Shown here: positions 48,467 through 57,821 of the stretch, in pieces
Position numbering within the stretch: the stretch's first letter is position 1
Layout of the letters: every line of letters begins with the position of its first letter
Assembly (NCBI GenBank): GCA_946406355.1
Contig: CAMJKI010000003.1
Location: forward strand, 1-64,000
Direction: 5' to 3'
Length of the DNA stretch: 64,000 nt
Source: an uncultured Bacteroidales bacterium
GTDB taxonomy: Bacteria > Bacteroidota > Bacteroidia > Bacteroidales > UBA932
Program-made: the position numbers and the translations under genes
The notes under the pieces: model-generated
What the model was told of the DNA's origin: nothing
The model's database searches: none
Seen by the model: only the letters and a program-made list of their open reading frames with translations

Positions 48467-50653
48467 ATGAAACACTTCCTTCTTCTTACCGCAGCGGTAT
48501 TGGCTGCAGCCTGTCAAACCCAACCAGCGGAGGACTTTGCCTCCTATGTAAACCCCAGAATCGGATCGGGCGGACACGGGCATGTGTTTGTGGGGGCCAA
48601 TGTGCCCTTCGGCTTTGTGCAGGTGGGGCCCACCAGCATTCCGCAGGACTGGGACTGGTGCAGCGGCTATCACGACAGCGATTCCACCGTCATCGGCTTC
48701 AGCCAGCTGCATCTTAGCGGAACGGGCATCGGCGATCTTTTTGACGTTACCGTAATGCCGCGCCTGGGAGCCTCCAGGCCGGAAAGAGGACGGGAAGAGG
48801 ATCCGGAAAGTGGCGTATGGTCCTATGCCGACCGCTCCCGTGAGGTTGCGGAACCCGGCTACTACAGCGTGCCGCTCATGCGGGACAACATCCTGGCCGA
48901 AATGACCGCTACCGCCCGCGTGGGCTTCCACCGCTATACCTTCCCGGCCGCCGAAGACGCCAACCTGGTCTTTGACCTGGAGAACGGCGGCAGCTGGGAC
49001 CGTGCCGTGGACTGCGGCTTTGAGGTGGAAAAGGACGCGGAAGGCAACGTGAAGGCCATCGGCGGGCACCGTTTCTCCACCGGCTGGGCCGACGACCAGA
49101 AGGTCTTCTTCTGGGCCGAATTCTCCCGTCCCGCCCAGGCGTTCACCACCGCCGAAAACCCCAACAAGCGCAGCGGTGTCCTGAGCCCCCTCTACGGCTA
49201 TTACACCCTGGGACACACGGAACCTGGCGAGCAAATTCTGGTGAAAGTGGCCCTCTCCCCCGTTTCGGTGGAAGGCGCCAAGGCCAATATGGCAGCCGAG
49301 CTGCCCGGCTGGGACTTTGAGGCCACGCGGAAGGCCGCCCGGGAAGCCTGGAACAGGGAATTGAGCAAGGTGCGCATCAGCACACCGGACCCGGACAAGC
49401 GGAACGTCTTCTATACCGCCCTGTACCACACCATGATAGCGCCCTCCGTGTTTGAAGACGTGGACGGGCAGTACCGCGGCAGCGACGGACAGGTGCACCG
49501 GGCCAGCTGGCAGAACTACACCACCTTCTCGCTCTGGGACACGTATCGCGCCCAGATGCCGCTCATGACCATCCTCCATCCGGAAAAGATGGACGATATG
49601 GTGGCCACCATGTACCACATTTACAAAGAGCAGGGTGACCTTCCCGTATGGCACCTGATGGGCAACGAAACCGACTGCATGGTGGGTAATCCAGGCCTGG
49701 TTTCCTTTGCCGATGCCGTGGTGAAGGGCTTCCGCGCCGGTCTCTCCGACCAGGAGATAGTGGACGCCATGGTAGCCACCGCCACCATGCCGGACCGTGG
49801 ACAGGACTTCCGGATGCAGTACGGCTTTATTCCGGCCGACCTGTACGAGGAATCCGTGGCCAACGACATGGAATACGCCCTGGCCGACGGAGCCCTGGCC
49901 AACGCCGCCGCCGCGCTGGGCCGGGAAGAGCTGGCGGCAGAATATCGCGAGCGCAGCCACTCCTATCGGCACTTTTGGGATCCGGAACTGCAGTTCATGC
50001 GCGGCCGCAATACCGACGGCAGCTTCACCGAGCCCTTCAATCCCATATTCTCCAACCATACCACGTCGGACTACACGGAAGGCACGGCCTGGCAGTACAT
50101 CTGGCTGGTGCCGCAGGATGTAGAAGGGCTGGAAGCCCTCTTCGGCTCCCGCGAAGCCATGCTGGCCAAGCTGGACGGCCTGTTTGAAGCGTCCGACCAG
50201 GTGGAAGGCGAGAATGCCTCCATCGACATTTCCGGCCTTATCGGCCAGTATGCGCACGGCAACGAGCCCAGCCATCACATCATTTACTTGTACAGCATGC
50301 TGGGAGAGCCCCGGAAGGCGGCCGACCGCCTGCGCCAGGTGTACAGTGAAATGTATCCCTGCAACGACGAAGGCCTTCCCGGCAACGAGGATGTGGGCCA
50401 GATGAGCGCCTGGTTCATCCTTTCCTCCTTTGGTTTCTACCAGGTGGAGCCGGCCGGCACGCAGTACTGGTTCGGCGCCCCGCTCTGGGAAAAGGCCGAA
50501 GTGAAAGTGGCCGGCGGCACCTTTACCATTAGCACCCAAGGCAACGGCCCCTACATCCAAAGCATAAAACTGAACGGCCAGCCGTACGACAAGCCCTACA
50601 TTGAATACAAAGACATTGTTGCCGGCGGCACCCTGGAATTTGTAATGGAATGA
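48467..50653 (+). CDS. GH92 alpha-mannosidase with canonical HGNEPSHH
   Basis: SYVNPRIGSGGHGHVFVGANVPFG, GNETDCMVGNPG, QYAHGNEPSHHIIYLYSMLGEP, NEDVGQMSAWFILSSFGFYQVEP. Confidence 0.95.
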   Translation: MKHFLLLTAAVLAAACQTQPAEDFASYVNPRIGSGGHGHVFVGANVPFGFVQVGPTSIPQDWDWCSGYHDSDSTVIGFSQLHLSGTGIGDLFDVTVMPRLGASRPERGREEDPESGVWSYADRSREVAEPGYYSVPLMRDNILAEMTATARVGFHRYTFPAAEDANLVFDLENGGSWDRAVDCGFEVEKDAEGNVKAIGGHRFSTGWADDQKVFFWAEFSRPAQAFTTAENPNKRSGVLSPLYGYYTLGHTEPGEQILVKVALSPVSVEGAKANMAAELPGWDFEATRKAAREAWNRELSKVRISTPDPDKRNVFYTALYHTMIAPSVFEDVDGQYRGSDGQVHRASWQNYTTFSLWDTYRAQMPLMTILHPEKMDDMVATMYHIYKEQGDLPVWHLMGNETDCMVGNPGLVSFADAVVKGFRAGLSDQEIVDAMVATATMPDRGQDFRMQYGFIPADLYEESVANDMEYALADGALANAAAALGREELAAEYRERSHSYRHFWDPELQFMRGRNTDGSFTEPFNPIFSNHTTSDYTEGTAWQYIWLVPQDVEGLEALFGSREAMLAKLDGLFEASDQVEGENASIDISGLIGQYAHGNEPSHHIIYLYSMLGEPRKAADRLRQVYSEMYPCNDEGLPGNEDVGQMSAWFILSSFGFYQVEPAGTQYWFGAPLWEKAEVKVAGGTFTISTQGNGPYIQSIKLNGQPYDKPYIEYKDIVAGGTLEFVME

Positions 50654-51618
50654 AACCACTGAAATTCAAACCCATCCTGAAGACCGTAGTATGGGGCGGA
50701 GAGGATATTGCTCCGTATAAAGGCATTGAGACTACCCAGCAGCACATTGGCGAAAGCTGGGAACTGTCGGGCGTACCGGGGAATGAAAGCATTGTGGCCG
50801 AAGGGCCCCTGGAGGGGCGCAGCATTGCCTCCCTGGTAAAGGAGTACAAGGGCGAACTGGTGGGAGAACAGGTGTACGAACGCACCGGCGACCAGTTCCC
50901 GCTGCTCATCAAATTCATCGACGCGGCGGCCGACCTGTCCATCCAAGTGCACCCGGACGATGCCCTGGCAGCCAAACGGCACGGCACCAACGGCAAAACC
51001 GAAATGTGGTACGTGGTGGCGGCCAAGCCCGGAGCGCATCTTTTAAGCGGTCTCAAGACGGCCATCGGCCCGGATGAATATGCCGGAAAAGTGGCCGACG
51101 GCAGCATTGTAGATGCACTGGCCCGCTACGACGTGGCGCCCGGCGACGTTTTCTTTCTCCCGGCCGGCCGTATCCACGCCATCTGCAGCGGCTGCTTCAT
51201 TGCCGAAATCCAGCAGACCTCCGACATCACCTACCGCATCTACGACTACAATCGGCCCGGACTGGACGGCAAACCCCGCGAGGTACATACCGAACTGGCC
51301 AAGGACGCCATTGACTACAAAGTGCTTCCGGATTACCGCACCCAATACACCCCGGCCGAAGACGAGGAAGTGGAGCTGGTGAACTGTCCCTATTTCACCA
51401 CCAGCCTGCTGGACCTTACCCTGCCCTACGCCAAGGACCTTTCCGAGCTGGACTCCTTTATGGTGGTCATGTGCCTCTCCGGAGCCGGCACCCTGGAGGT
51501 AGACGGTGAGGAGGTTCCCATCGGCCAGGGCGAAACCGTCTTAATACCAGCAAGCGCCGACGACCTATGCTGCATCCCCGCCGATGAGGGCCTCAAGCTC
51601 CTGCTCAGTCACTTATAG
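50650..51618 (+). CDS. manA: Mannose-6-phosphate isomerase, class I
   Basis: KPILKTVVWGGEDIAPYKG, GESWELSGV, DLSIQVHPDD, KTEMWYVVAAKPGA, PAGRIHAI. Confidence 0.95.
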   Translation: MKPLKFKPILKTVVWGGEDIAPYKGIETTQQHIGESWELSGVPGNESIVAEGPLEGRSIASLVKEYKGELVGEQVYERTGDQFPLLIKFIDAAADLSIQVHPDDALAAKRHGTNGKTEMWYVVAAKPGAHLLSGLKTAIGPDEYAGKVADGSIVDALARYDVAPGDVFFLPAGRIHAICSGCFIAEIQQTSDITYRIYDYNRPGLDGKPREVHTELAKDAIDYKVLPDYRTQYTPAEDEEVELVNCPYFTTSLLDLTLPYAKDLSELDSFMVVMCLSGAGTLEVDGEEVPIGQGETVLIPASADDLCCIPADEGLKLLLSHL

Positions 51619-51647
51619 TAAACACCTAACTATCAAGACATAAAAGA

Positions 51648-51679
51648 TTTCTCCCTGTGATTTTATTCACAGGGAGAAA
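51648..51679. repeat. Palindromic hairpin, type B copy 2
   Basis: TTTCTCCCTGTGA-TTTTAT-TCACAGGGAGAAA, 13-bp perfect stem. Confidence 0.85.
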
Positions 51680-51703
51680 ACAATAAGTGCTTAATAATCA
51701 GCA

Positions 51704-53686
51704 CTATTCCAGACCGCGGGCGCGCATCAACGCAGAAGGGTTGGGTTCGGCGCCACGGAACTGCTTGTACAGCACCATGGGTTCTTCGCTGCCGCCTTTC
51801 TCCAGGAAGGTGCGGCGGAAGGCATCGGCCGTAGCTTTGTTGAAGATGCCGTCTTCCTTGAACTTCTCCCAGGCATCTACGGCCAGCACTTCGCTCCACA
51901 GGTAGCTGTAGTAGCCGGCGCTGTAGCCGCTGTTGAAGATGTGGTTGAAGTAAGGGGTGCGGTAACGCGGGATAATCTCGTCGATGAGGCCCATGTCGGC
52001 GCAGACCTTCGTCTCAAAGTCGCGGATGCTCTGGGCGTCGGTGAACTGCTCCAGCTGGGCCGATGACAGTTCGTGCCACTTCATGTCCAGGATGGAGGCG
52101 GCGCAGGTTTCACCGGCAGCGAAGCCCTGGTTGAACTGCAGGGCCTTCCGGATTTTCTCCACCAGTTCGGCCGGGATAGGTTCACCGTTGCGATAGTCCT
52201 TGGCATACACCGCCAGGATTTCCGGCACAAAGGCAAAGTTCTCGTTGAACTGGGAGAACATTTCCACAAAGTCGCGGGACACGTTGGTACCGCTCACGGA
52301 AACATAGTTGCACTGCGTAAGGAAGCCGTGCAGGGCATGGCCGAATTCGTGGAAAGCGGTCTGCACATTGTCGATGGTGAGCTGCGAAGGCACTTCGGCC
52401 GAAGGCGCCGGAAAGTTGCACACATTCACGATGATGGGCCGCACGCCGGTTTCCTGCTCCCGGAAGTTATTCATCCAGGCGCCGCCGCGCTTGGTGGGAC
52501 GCACGTAGTAGTCGCGGTAGAAGATGCCCAGCAGGGAGCCGTCGGCATTGGAGAGCTTGTAGGCCTTTACTTCCGGGTTGTACACTTCCACCTCCGGAGC
52601 TTCCTCTATCTTAATGCCATAGATGCGCTCGGCGGCGGTGAAAACGCCCTTGAGCACGCTGTCGGCCTGGAAGTAAGGCTTGGTCTGGCTTTCGTCCAGG
52701 GCGTATTTCTGCGCACGCAGCTTTTCGGCATAGTACATCCAGTCCCAGGCCTCAATCTTGTGGCCGGCAATCTGCTCCATCTCCTTGATCTGGGCCTTGG
52801 CGCTGCGCATGCAGGCGTCCATGATGGGCTGCAGGAAATTGTCTACGGTTTCCGGCGTGCCCGCCATCTTGTTGGACAGCTGGAAGGCGGCAAAGTTGGG
52901 ATAGCCCAGCAGCTCGGACTGCTTGGCGCGCAGCTTCAGGATTTCCAGCACTATGGCGTTGTTGTCGTGCTCGCCTCCGTTGTTGCCGCGGCTGGAGTAG
53001 GCCTTGAACACCTGCTCGCGCTTGCTGCGGTCGTCACAGGCGCTCATGAAGTCGTAATACTCACTTACGGTAATGCCGGTAGCCTCCTTGAAGGCATTGT
53101 TCTCGGCCAGGAGATTCTGGCCGAATTTCTGGCTAAGGGTAGCCAGACGGGTAGCGTTTTCCGCAAATTGCTTCTTCCCGTCCGGGTCCAGGCCCACGCC
53201 GTTGCGCTCGAAGGCTTCGTACAGCTTCTTCACCACCATCTGCTGTTCGCGGGTGAGGCTGGCCGATTGCTCATAGACGGCTTTCACGCGGGCGAAGAGC
53301 GCCTCGTTCATCATGATTTCGTTGGAAGCGTCGGTGAGCATGGGGGTTACTTCCTCCTCCACGGCCTGCATTTCCGGGGTGGAATCGCTTTCGGCCAGGT
53401 TGAAGAAAACGCCCTCCACCTTATCCAGGATGGGAGAAGCCTTCTCGTAAGCCAGGATGGTGTTCTCGAAAGTGGGAGCATCGGGATTATCGATGATCTT
53501 CTGGATATTGGCCTTCTGCTCTTCCAGGCCGGCCTTGAAGGCGGGCAAATAGTCGGCCACGCTTATTTTGGAAAAGGGAGCCGTTCCATAGGGGGTGTCC
53601 CATTCCTGCAGGAAGATGTTCTGGGGTTGATTGTTACAGGCTGCCAGCATAAAGGTTGCTGCAATGAGTAATACGTTTTTTTTCAT
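51704..53686 (-). CDS. M3 family oligoendopeptidase / peptidyl-dipeptidase
   Basis: FHEFGHALHGFLTQC zinc motif, lipobox AACNN. Confidence 0.94.
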   Translation of the reverse strand: MKKNVLLIAATFMLAACNNQPQNIFLQEWDTPYGTAPFSKISVADYLPAFKAGLEEQKANIQKIIDNPDAPTFENTILAYEKASPILDKVEGVFFNLAESDSTPEMQAVEEEVTPMLTDASNEIMMNEALFARVKAVYEQSASLTREQQMVVKKLYEAFERNGVGLDPDGKKQFAENATRLATLSQKFGQNLLAENNAFKEATGITVSEYYDFMSACDDRSKREQVFKAYSSRGNNGGEHDNNAIVLEILKLRAKQSELLGYPNFAAFQLSNKMAGTPETVDNFLQPIMDACMRSAKAQIKEMEQIAGHKIEAWDWMYYAEKLRAQKYALDESQTKPYFQADSVLKGVFTAAERIYGIKIEEAPEVEVYNPEVKAYKLSNADGSLLGIFYRDYYVRPTKRGGAWMNNFREQETGVRPIIVNVCNFPAPSAEVPSQLTIDNVQTAFHEFGHALHGFLTQCNYVSVSGTNVSRDFVEMFSQFNENFAFVPEILAVYAKDYRNGEPIPAELVEKIRKALQFNQGFAAGETCAASILDMKWHELSSAQLEQFTDAQSIRDFETKVCADMGLIDEIIPRYRTPYFNHIFNSGYSAGYYSYLWSEVLAVDAWEKFKEDGIFNKATADAFRRTFLEKGGSEEPMVLYKQFRGAEPNPSALMRARGLE

Positions 53687-53705
53687 TCTTTCCTATTTAT
53701 AACGA

Positions 53706-53728
53706 GATCCCCGGACAAGCCGGGGATG
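53706..53728. repeat. Short palindrome GATCCCCGG-ACAAG-CCGGGGATG
   Basis: 8-bp perfect stem between DUF5689 and M3 peptidase genes. Confidence 0.7.
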
Positions 53729-53763
53729 ACAGTTGTATGTCTTGGCCGAAGCCGGCCATCTCT

Positions 53764-54909
53764 TTAATAAACTACCACCGAAACGGACGGGTCGTCGATG
53801 AGCGAAAGCTGCGCCGAACCGTTGTACAAGGTCATGATACCGGTAATATCGGCGTTTGCACGGCCGTTGTACAGTTTGGAGGGCAACTTGGTGTCGGAGA
53901 AGCGGGCCACACCGCTGGTACGTACCTGAACGGTAGTGGAACCCAACTTGAAGTAGTGCGACACATAGTTGGAGTTGGCGTACTTGATCATGATTTCCTT
54001 GTAGGTGATGTAGGCATCGGCCCCAAAGCTGTCCAGGGTTTTGCCGGGCTGCAGGTAATCACTGGGCTTTCCAAGGATGGAACCGTAACGGGTGTTTCCG
54101 GAACCCACCTCGGCCGAATCCCAAACGCCGCTCTCCAGGTACTCGATGAACTTGTTCTTGGAGCAGGCCCAGGTGTCGATACCCCAGGTGCCCTTGTCGG
54201 AGAGGAATACGCGGTTTTCCGGATTGGCGCTGGTGTGCGGCAGGTTGGAGTTGGGATAGAACAGGGCGAAGACTTCGTTGCTGTACGAAACCCCTTCCAC
54301 GGTAACCAGCTTGCCCCAGAGTTCTCCCTCGAAGCCAGCCTTGATGGCAGCCTTCAGTTCGTCCTCCGTAATCACATAAGGCTTTAGCGGATCCTTTATT
54401 TCGCCCCTGAACACGTGCTGGTCGATGATGGCCTGTACGTCGATATAGGACGTTTCGTAGTCGTTGGTGGTTGTTTTGTCGGCTTCCAAGCCCAGCTGGG
54501 GCATGCCGTTATAGGCGCCCAGGGTTAGGCCGTCGCAATAAACATACACCCACTGGCCCAGCGAGAACTCGCTGTACAGCGAAGACTTGCCCAGCTTGAG
54601 GTCGATACCGCCGGTTTCGTCCTGGATATACAGTTCACGGTAAATGTTTCCGGTTTTGTCGCTGGAGATAACCTGTCCCTTGATCCATACATTACCAGTC
54701 ACCTCCACAGGCTTACCGTTGTAAAGGGCTTTCAATTCCTTGATGGTGCTCCAGGTGCCGGTGAAGCCGGGCAGGTTGCTTTCGGTATAAGGAACAAAAT
54801 CGGCGGGAAGATTGCTGTCACAGGTGAATACCGGCTGCCACTCCTCCTTCAGACTCTGGCAACTGGCAAGCGCCGCAAGCGCAAAAATAGCGATTATAGT
54901 CTTTTTCAT
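53764..54909 (-). CDS. DUF5689-type lipoprotein (OB-fold-like N-terminal region)
   Basis: LASCQSLKEEW lipobox; STIKELKALYNGKPVEVTGNVWIKGQVISSDKTGNIYRELYIQDETGGIDLKL. Confidence 0.78.
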   Translation of the reverse strand: MKKTIIAIFALAALASCQSLKEEWQPVFTCDSNLPADFVPYTESNLPGFTGTWSTIKELKALYNGKPVEVTGNVWIKGQVISSDKTGNIYRELYIQDETGGIDLKLGKSSLYSEFSLGQWVYVYCDGLTLGAYNGMPQLGLEADKTTTNDYETSYIDVQAIIDQHVFRGEIKDPLKPYVITEDELKAAIKAGFEGELWGKLVTVEGVSYSNEVFALFYPNSNLPHTSANPENRVFLSDKGTWGIDTWACSKNKFIEYLESGVWDSAEVGSGNTRYGSILGKPSDYLQPGKTLDSFGADAYITYKEIMIKYANSNYVSHYFKLGSTTVQVRTSGVARFSDTKLPSKLYNGRANADITGIMTLYNGSAQLSLIDDPSVSVVVY

Positions 54910-54913
54910 GGCT

Positions 54914-57808
54914 TTAGAATCTGAAATAGAGGTTAAGCATATAGTTGGTACCGGCCATGTAGAAGTACTTGGAGTCGAAGCGGTAGTAGCGTTCCTTGGA
55001 CACGGTGTTGTCCACCATACGGGTTTGCTCGTAACCGCCGGTCTTCACGTTCCGGTTGTTAAGAATGTTCTTCACATTGAGGGAGAAGCCCAGCTGGTAT
55101 TTGCGCTGGATGTACCAGGACTTGCCGATGGAGAGATTCACCAGCCAGGCGGGAGCAAACTGCTCCTGGGTGGTCATGTAGCGGATTTCCTCGTCGGTAA
55201 CGTTGTAGTCCAGGCCGGCCACGGCGTAGTCGGTGCGGTACAGCGGATTCATATCCAGATAGGAGCGGCCGAAGTATTCCACATCGCCGTCGATGAACCA
55301 GTAGTTGTAGTTATAGGCCAGACCCAGGCTGATGGCCGTCTGCGGGGTGGAAGGCACATAGTGCTTCTGGACAACGGTGCCGTCCAGCAGCTGGGTGTTC
55401 TTCCAGTAGGCCACATAGGTATTGGACATCACTACCTCGGCGCTGTTGTCCAGGGTCTGGGTCATGCGCGGATTGGAGGTGTAAACGTATTCACCCAGGG
55501 CCACGACGCCCTGCACGCTCAGGTTGGGAACAATGTAAGTGGGGAACTTGAAGCCCAGTTCCACGCCCATGTGACGTTCGTTGATACCGCTGATGGCAAA
55601 GTTGGAGAAAGCGTTCTGCACATCGTCGTAGGCGCTCATTACCTTGCTCTGGTTGTTGATGGTGGTGTAGTATCCCGTAGCGCGGATGTTGATGCCGTTG
55701 CCGCTGTACTGCCAGTTGATATCGCTGGAGAAGATCCGCTCCGGCTTCAGGTTGGTCATCATGGTGTTGCGGGTACGGGGGCTCAGGAAGGCCTGGTTGA
55801 ACTTGGGCGCCTCGGTGAAGTAGCCCACGTTGGCATACACGCGCATGGTGCCGCCGATTACGTAATTCAGGCCCAGCTTTCCGGCATAGGTGAGGAACTT
55901 GGCGGTTTGGGATTTGCCCAGGGAGGTGGTTACGGAACCGTCCGGGTCGTAGGTGGGTTCAATGGTTACACCATCTACCACCAGCTTGTTGCCGTTTTGG
56001 TCCAGGCCGGGGAAGAGGCCCTTGCGGACCAGGCCCTCACGCCAGAAGCTCTCGTAATTGATGCGGCCGCCCAGGGTGAGGCCGAAGTTGCCGAAGGTGA
56101 ACGAGCCGTTGAGCCAGCCGCCGAAGTTGCGCACCTGGGCATAGTAATCATAGCCGTATTTTTCACCCTTGGTGATGACCTCCGCCTTGCCGTGCTTCAT
56201 GTAGTAGTCCAGATCGTTCTGGAGTTTGTAAGGCGTAGCGGCAAAGTCCCGCTCGGCAAAGTTGTCGATATTCAGGAAGTACAGGCCGCCCAGCATATCG
56301 GCAATGGTCTTGTAGTATTCCGTGCGGTTGATACGGGCGCTGGCGCCGCCGGTGAGGGTGAAGGCGTTGCTGAAGCGGGCCTTGAAGTTGAGGGCCAGGT
56401 TCAGATCCCGCTGGTCGGTATGGCGTTCTTCCTGCACATACTTGGAGCGGCGGCCATCCTGCTGACGGTTCACGTTGTACAGGCGGTCCCAATCTACATG
56501 AGTGAGGTTGGTGTAATACTTGGAGTGAGACCATACCTCATTGGCCCAGGCATACTTGAGCTCGTTGTTGCGGTTCATGTCCGGATTCTCGTCCATGAAG
56601 TAGCTGGGCAGGTTGCGGTAGTAGTCCGGACGCGGGTCCTGGGCATCGTACCAGTCCAGTGCCGTATAACCGTTGGTACCAAAGCGGTACAGGGCGGTGA
56701 AACTGGCCTCGAACTTGTCGGACGGGGTAAAGTCGTACTTGAAAATGGCAATGGGCTCGTTGGTCTTACGTACACGGGCATTGCGCACCCTGCCGTTCTG
56801 GTAGCCCCAGTTGGAGTTGTACATGTTGTCCCCCATGAGGTCGTACACTTCCTGCGTAGAGGCATTCTGGGCGCCGCGCTGGCCGGGCGTCGCAAAGAAT
56901 ACGAAACTGAGCTTGTGCGCATTGTTAATCACCTTGTCGGCCGCCAGGTAATAGGCGAAGGAGCGGTAATACACACCGTCTATCCAGTCGTTGCCACCCA
57001 GGCGGGCGCTCACGTTGGTAGCGAAGGCCCAGCCGTTGTCCATAACGCCGGTGGCATAGGAGGCCATTACGCGAAGGCGGTACAGGCTGCTGTTGGTGAG
57101 GAGGCTTCCCCGGAGGCCCTTACGCACCTGCGACGCCGTGCCGAAGATGTTGGTGAGGCCGTTGTAGCCGCCGAAACCGTAGTCCGACACCTCCGTTCCG
57201 TTCACCGTCTCCTTGGAACGCATGGCCTCGTTGAGGCCGCTCCACAGCGAGAAGGGAGAATAGCCCGTTATGGCGTCGTTCATCTTTACGCCGGCCAGGT
57301 ACACATCCTGCGTTTCCGAGTCGTAACCGCGGGCGTTGAAGCGGACCGAACTAAAGTTGTAACCGGCGATGTTGTTGAACACGTCGTTGCTGCCGAACAG
57401 GATGGTGGGGTTGTCGTTGTAACCGCTGTCATCCATGTCGAAGGCGTCAAAGGCGTCGTCGTCCATCTCCGTTATCTGCTGTACGGCCGACAGGGAGAGA
57501 TTGAACATGTTCTTCACATAACCGTCGTTCACGGTCACCTGCACCTGCGTTTCCAGGAAGTCGGGCGCTGTGATCACCAGGGTGTACATGCCGTCTTCCA
57601 AGCCGTTTATCTGGAAGGTGCCATCCTCGGCCGACTGGGCTTCGGCAATGGCTGCCGCGCCCTTCATGAGCACCAGATGGGCCTTTTCCACCGGTTGCCG
57701 GCCGTTTCGGTCGATAACCGTACCCTTCACGCCTCCGGAGGGCTCCTGCGCAAACAGGGCCACGGAACCAATCAGGGCGGCAAATGCCAGAATTAGTCTT
57801 TTAGTCAT
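54914..57808 (-). CDS. TonB-dependent receptor with CarboxypepD_reg-like domain
   Basis: GGVKGTVIDRNGRQPVEKAHLVL, plug FNNIAGYNFSSVRFNARGYDSETQDVYLAGVKMND, C-terminal YMLNLYFRF. Confidence 0.9.
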   Translation of the reverse strand: MTKRLILAFAALIGSVALFAQEPSGGVKGTVIDRNGRQPVEKAHLVLMKGAAAIAEAQSAEDGTFQINGLEDGMYTLVITAPDFLETQVQVTVNDGYVKNMFNLSLSAVQQITEMDDDAFDAFDMDDSGYNDNPTILFGSNDVFNNIAGYNFSSVRFNARGYDSETQDVYLAGVKMNDAITGYSPFSLWSGLNEAMRSKETVNGTEVSDYGFGGYNGLTNIFGTASQVRKGLRGSLLTNSSLYRLRVMASYATGVMDNGWAFATNVSARLGGNDWIDGVYYRSFAYYLAADKVINNAHKLSFVFFATPGQRGAQNASTQEVYDLMGDNMYNSNWGYQNGRVRNARVRKTNEPIAIFKYDFTPSDKFEASFTALYRFGTNGYTALDWYDAQDPRPDYYRNLPSYFMDENPDMNRNNELKYAWANEVWSHSKYYTNLTHVDWDRLYNVNRQQDGRRSKYVQEERHTDQRDLNLALNFKARFSNAFTLTGGASARINRTEYYKTIADMLGGLYFLNIDNFAERDFAATPYKLQNDLDYYMKHGKAEVITKGEKYGYDYYAQVRNFGGWLNGSFTFGNFGLTLGGRINYESFWREGLVRKGLFPGLDQNGNKLVVDGVTIEPTYDPDGSVTTSLGKSQTAKFLTYAGKLGLNYVIGGTMRVYANVGYFTEAPKFNQAFLSPRTRNTMMTNLKPERIFSSDINWQYSGNGINIRATGYYTTINNQSKVMSAYDDVQNAFSNFAISGINERHMGVELGFKFPTYIVPNLSVQGVVALGEYVYTSNPRMTQTLDNSAEVVMSNTYVAYWKNTQLLDGTVVQKHYVPSTPQTAISLGLAYNYNYWFIDGDVEYFGRSYLDMNPLYRTDYAVAGLDYNVTDEEIRYMTTQEQFAPAWLVNLSIGKSWYIQRKYQLGFSLNVKNILNNRNVKTGGYEQTRMVDNTVSKERYYRFDSKYFYMAGTNYMLNLYFRF

Positions 57809-57821
57809 ATATCGGTTAGTT

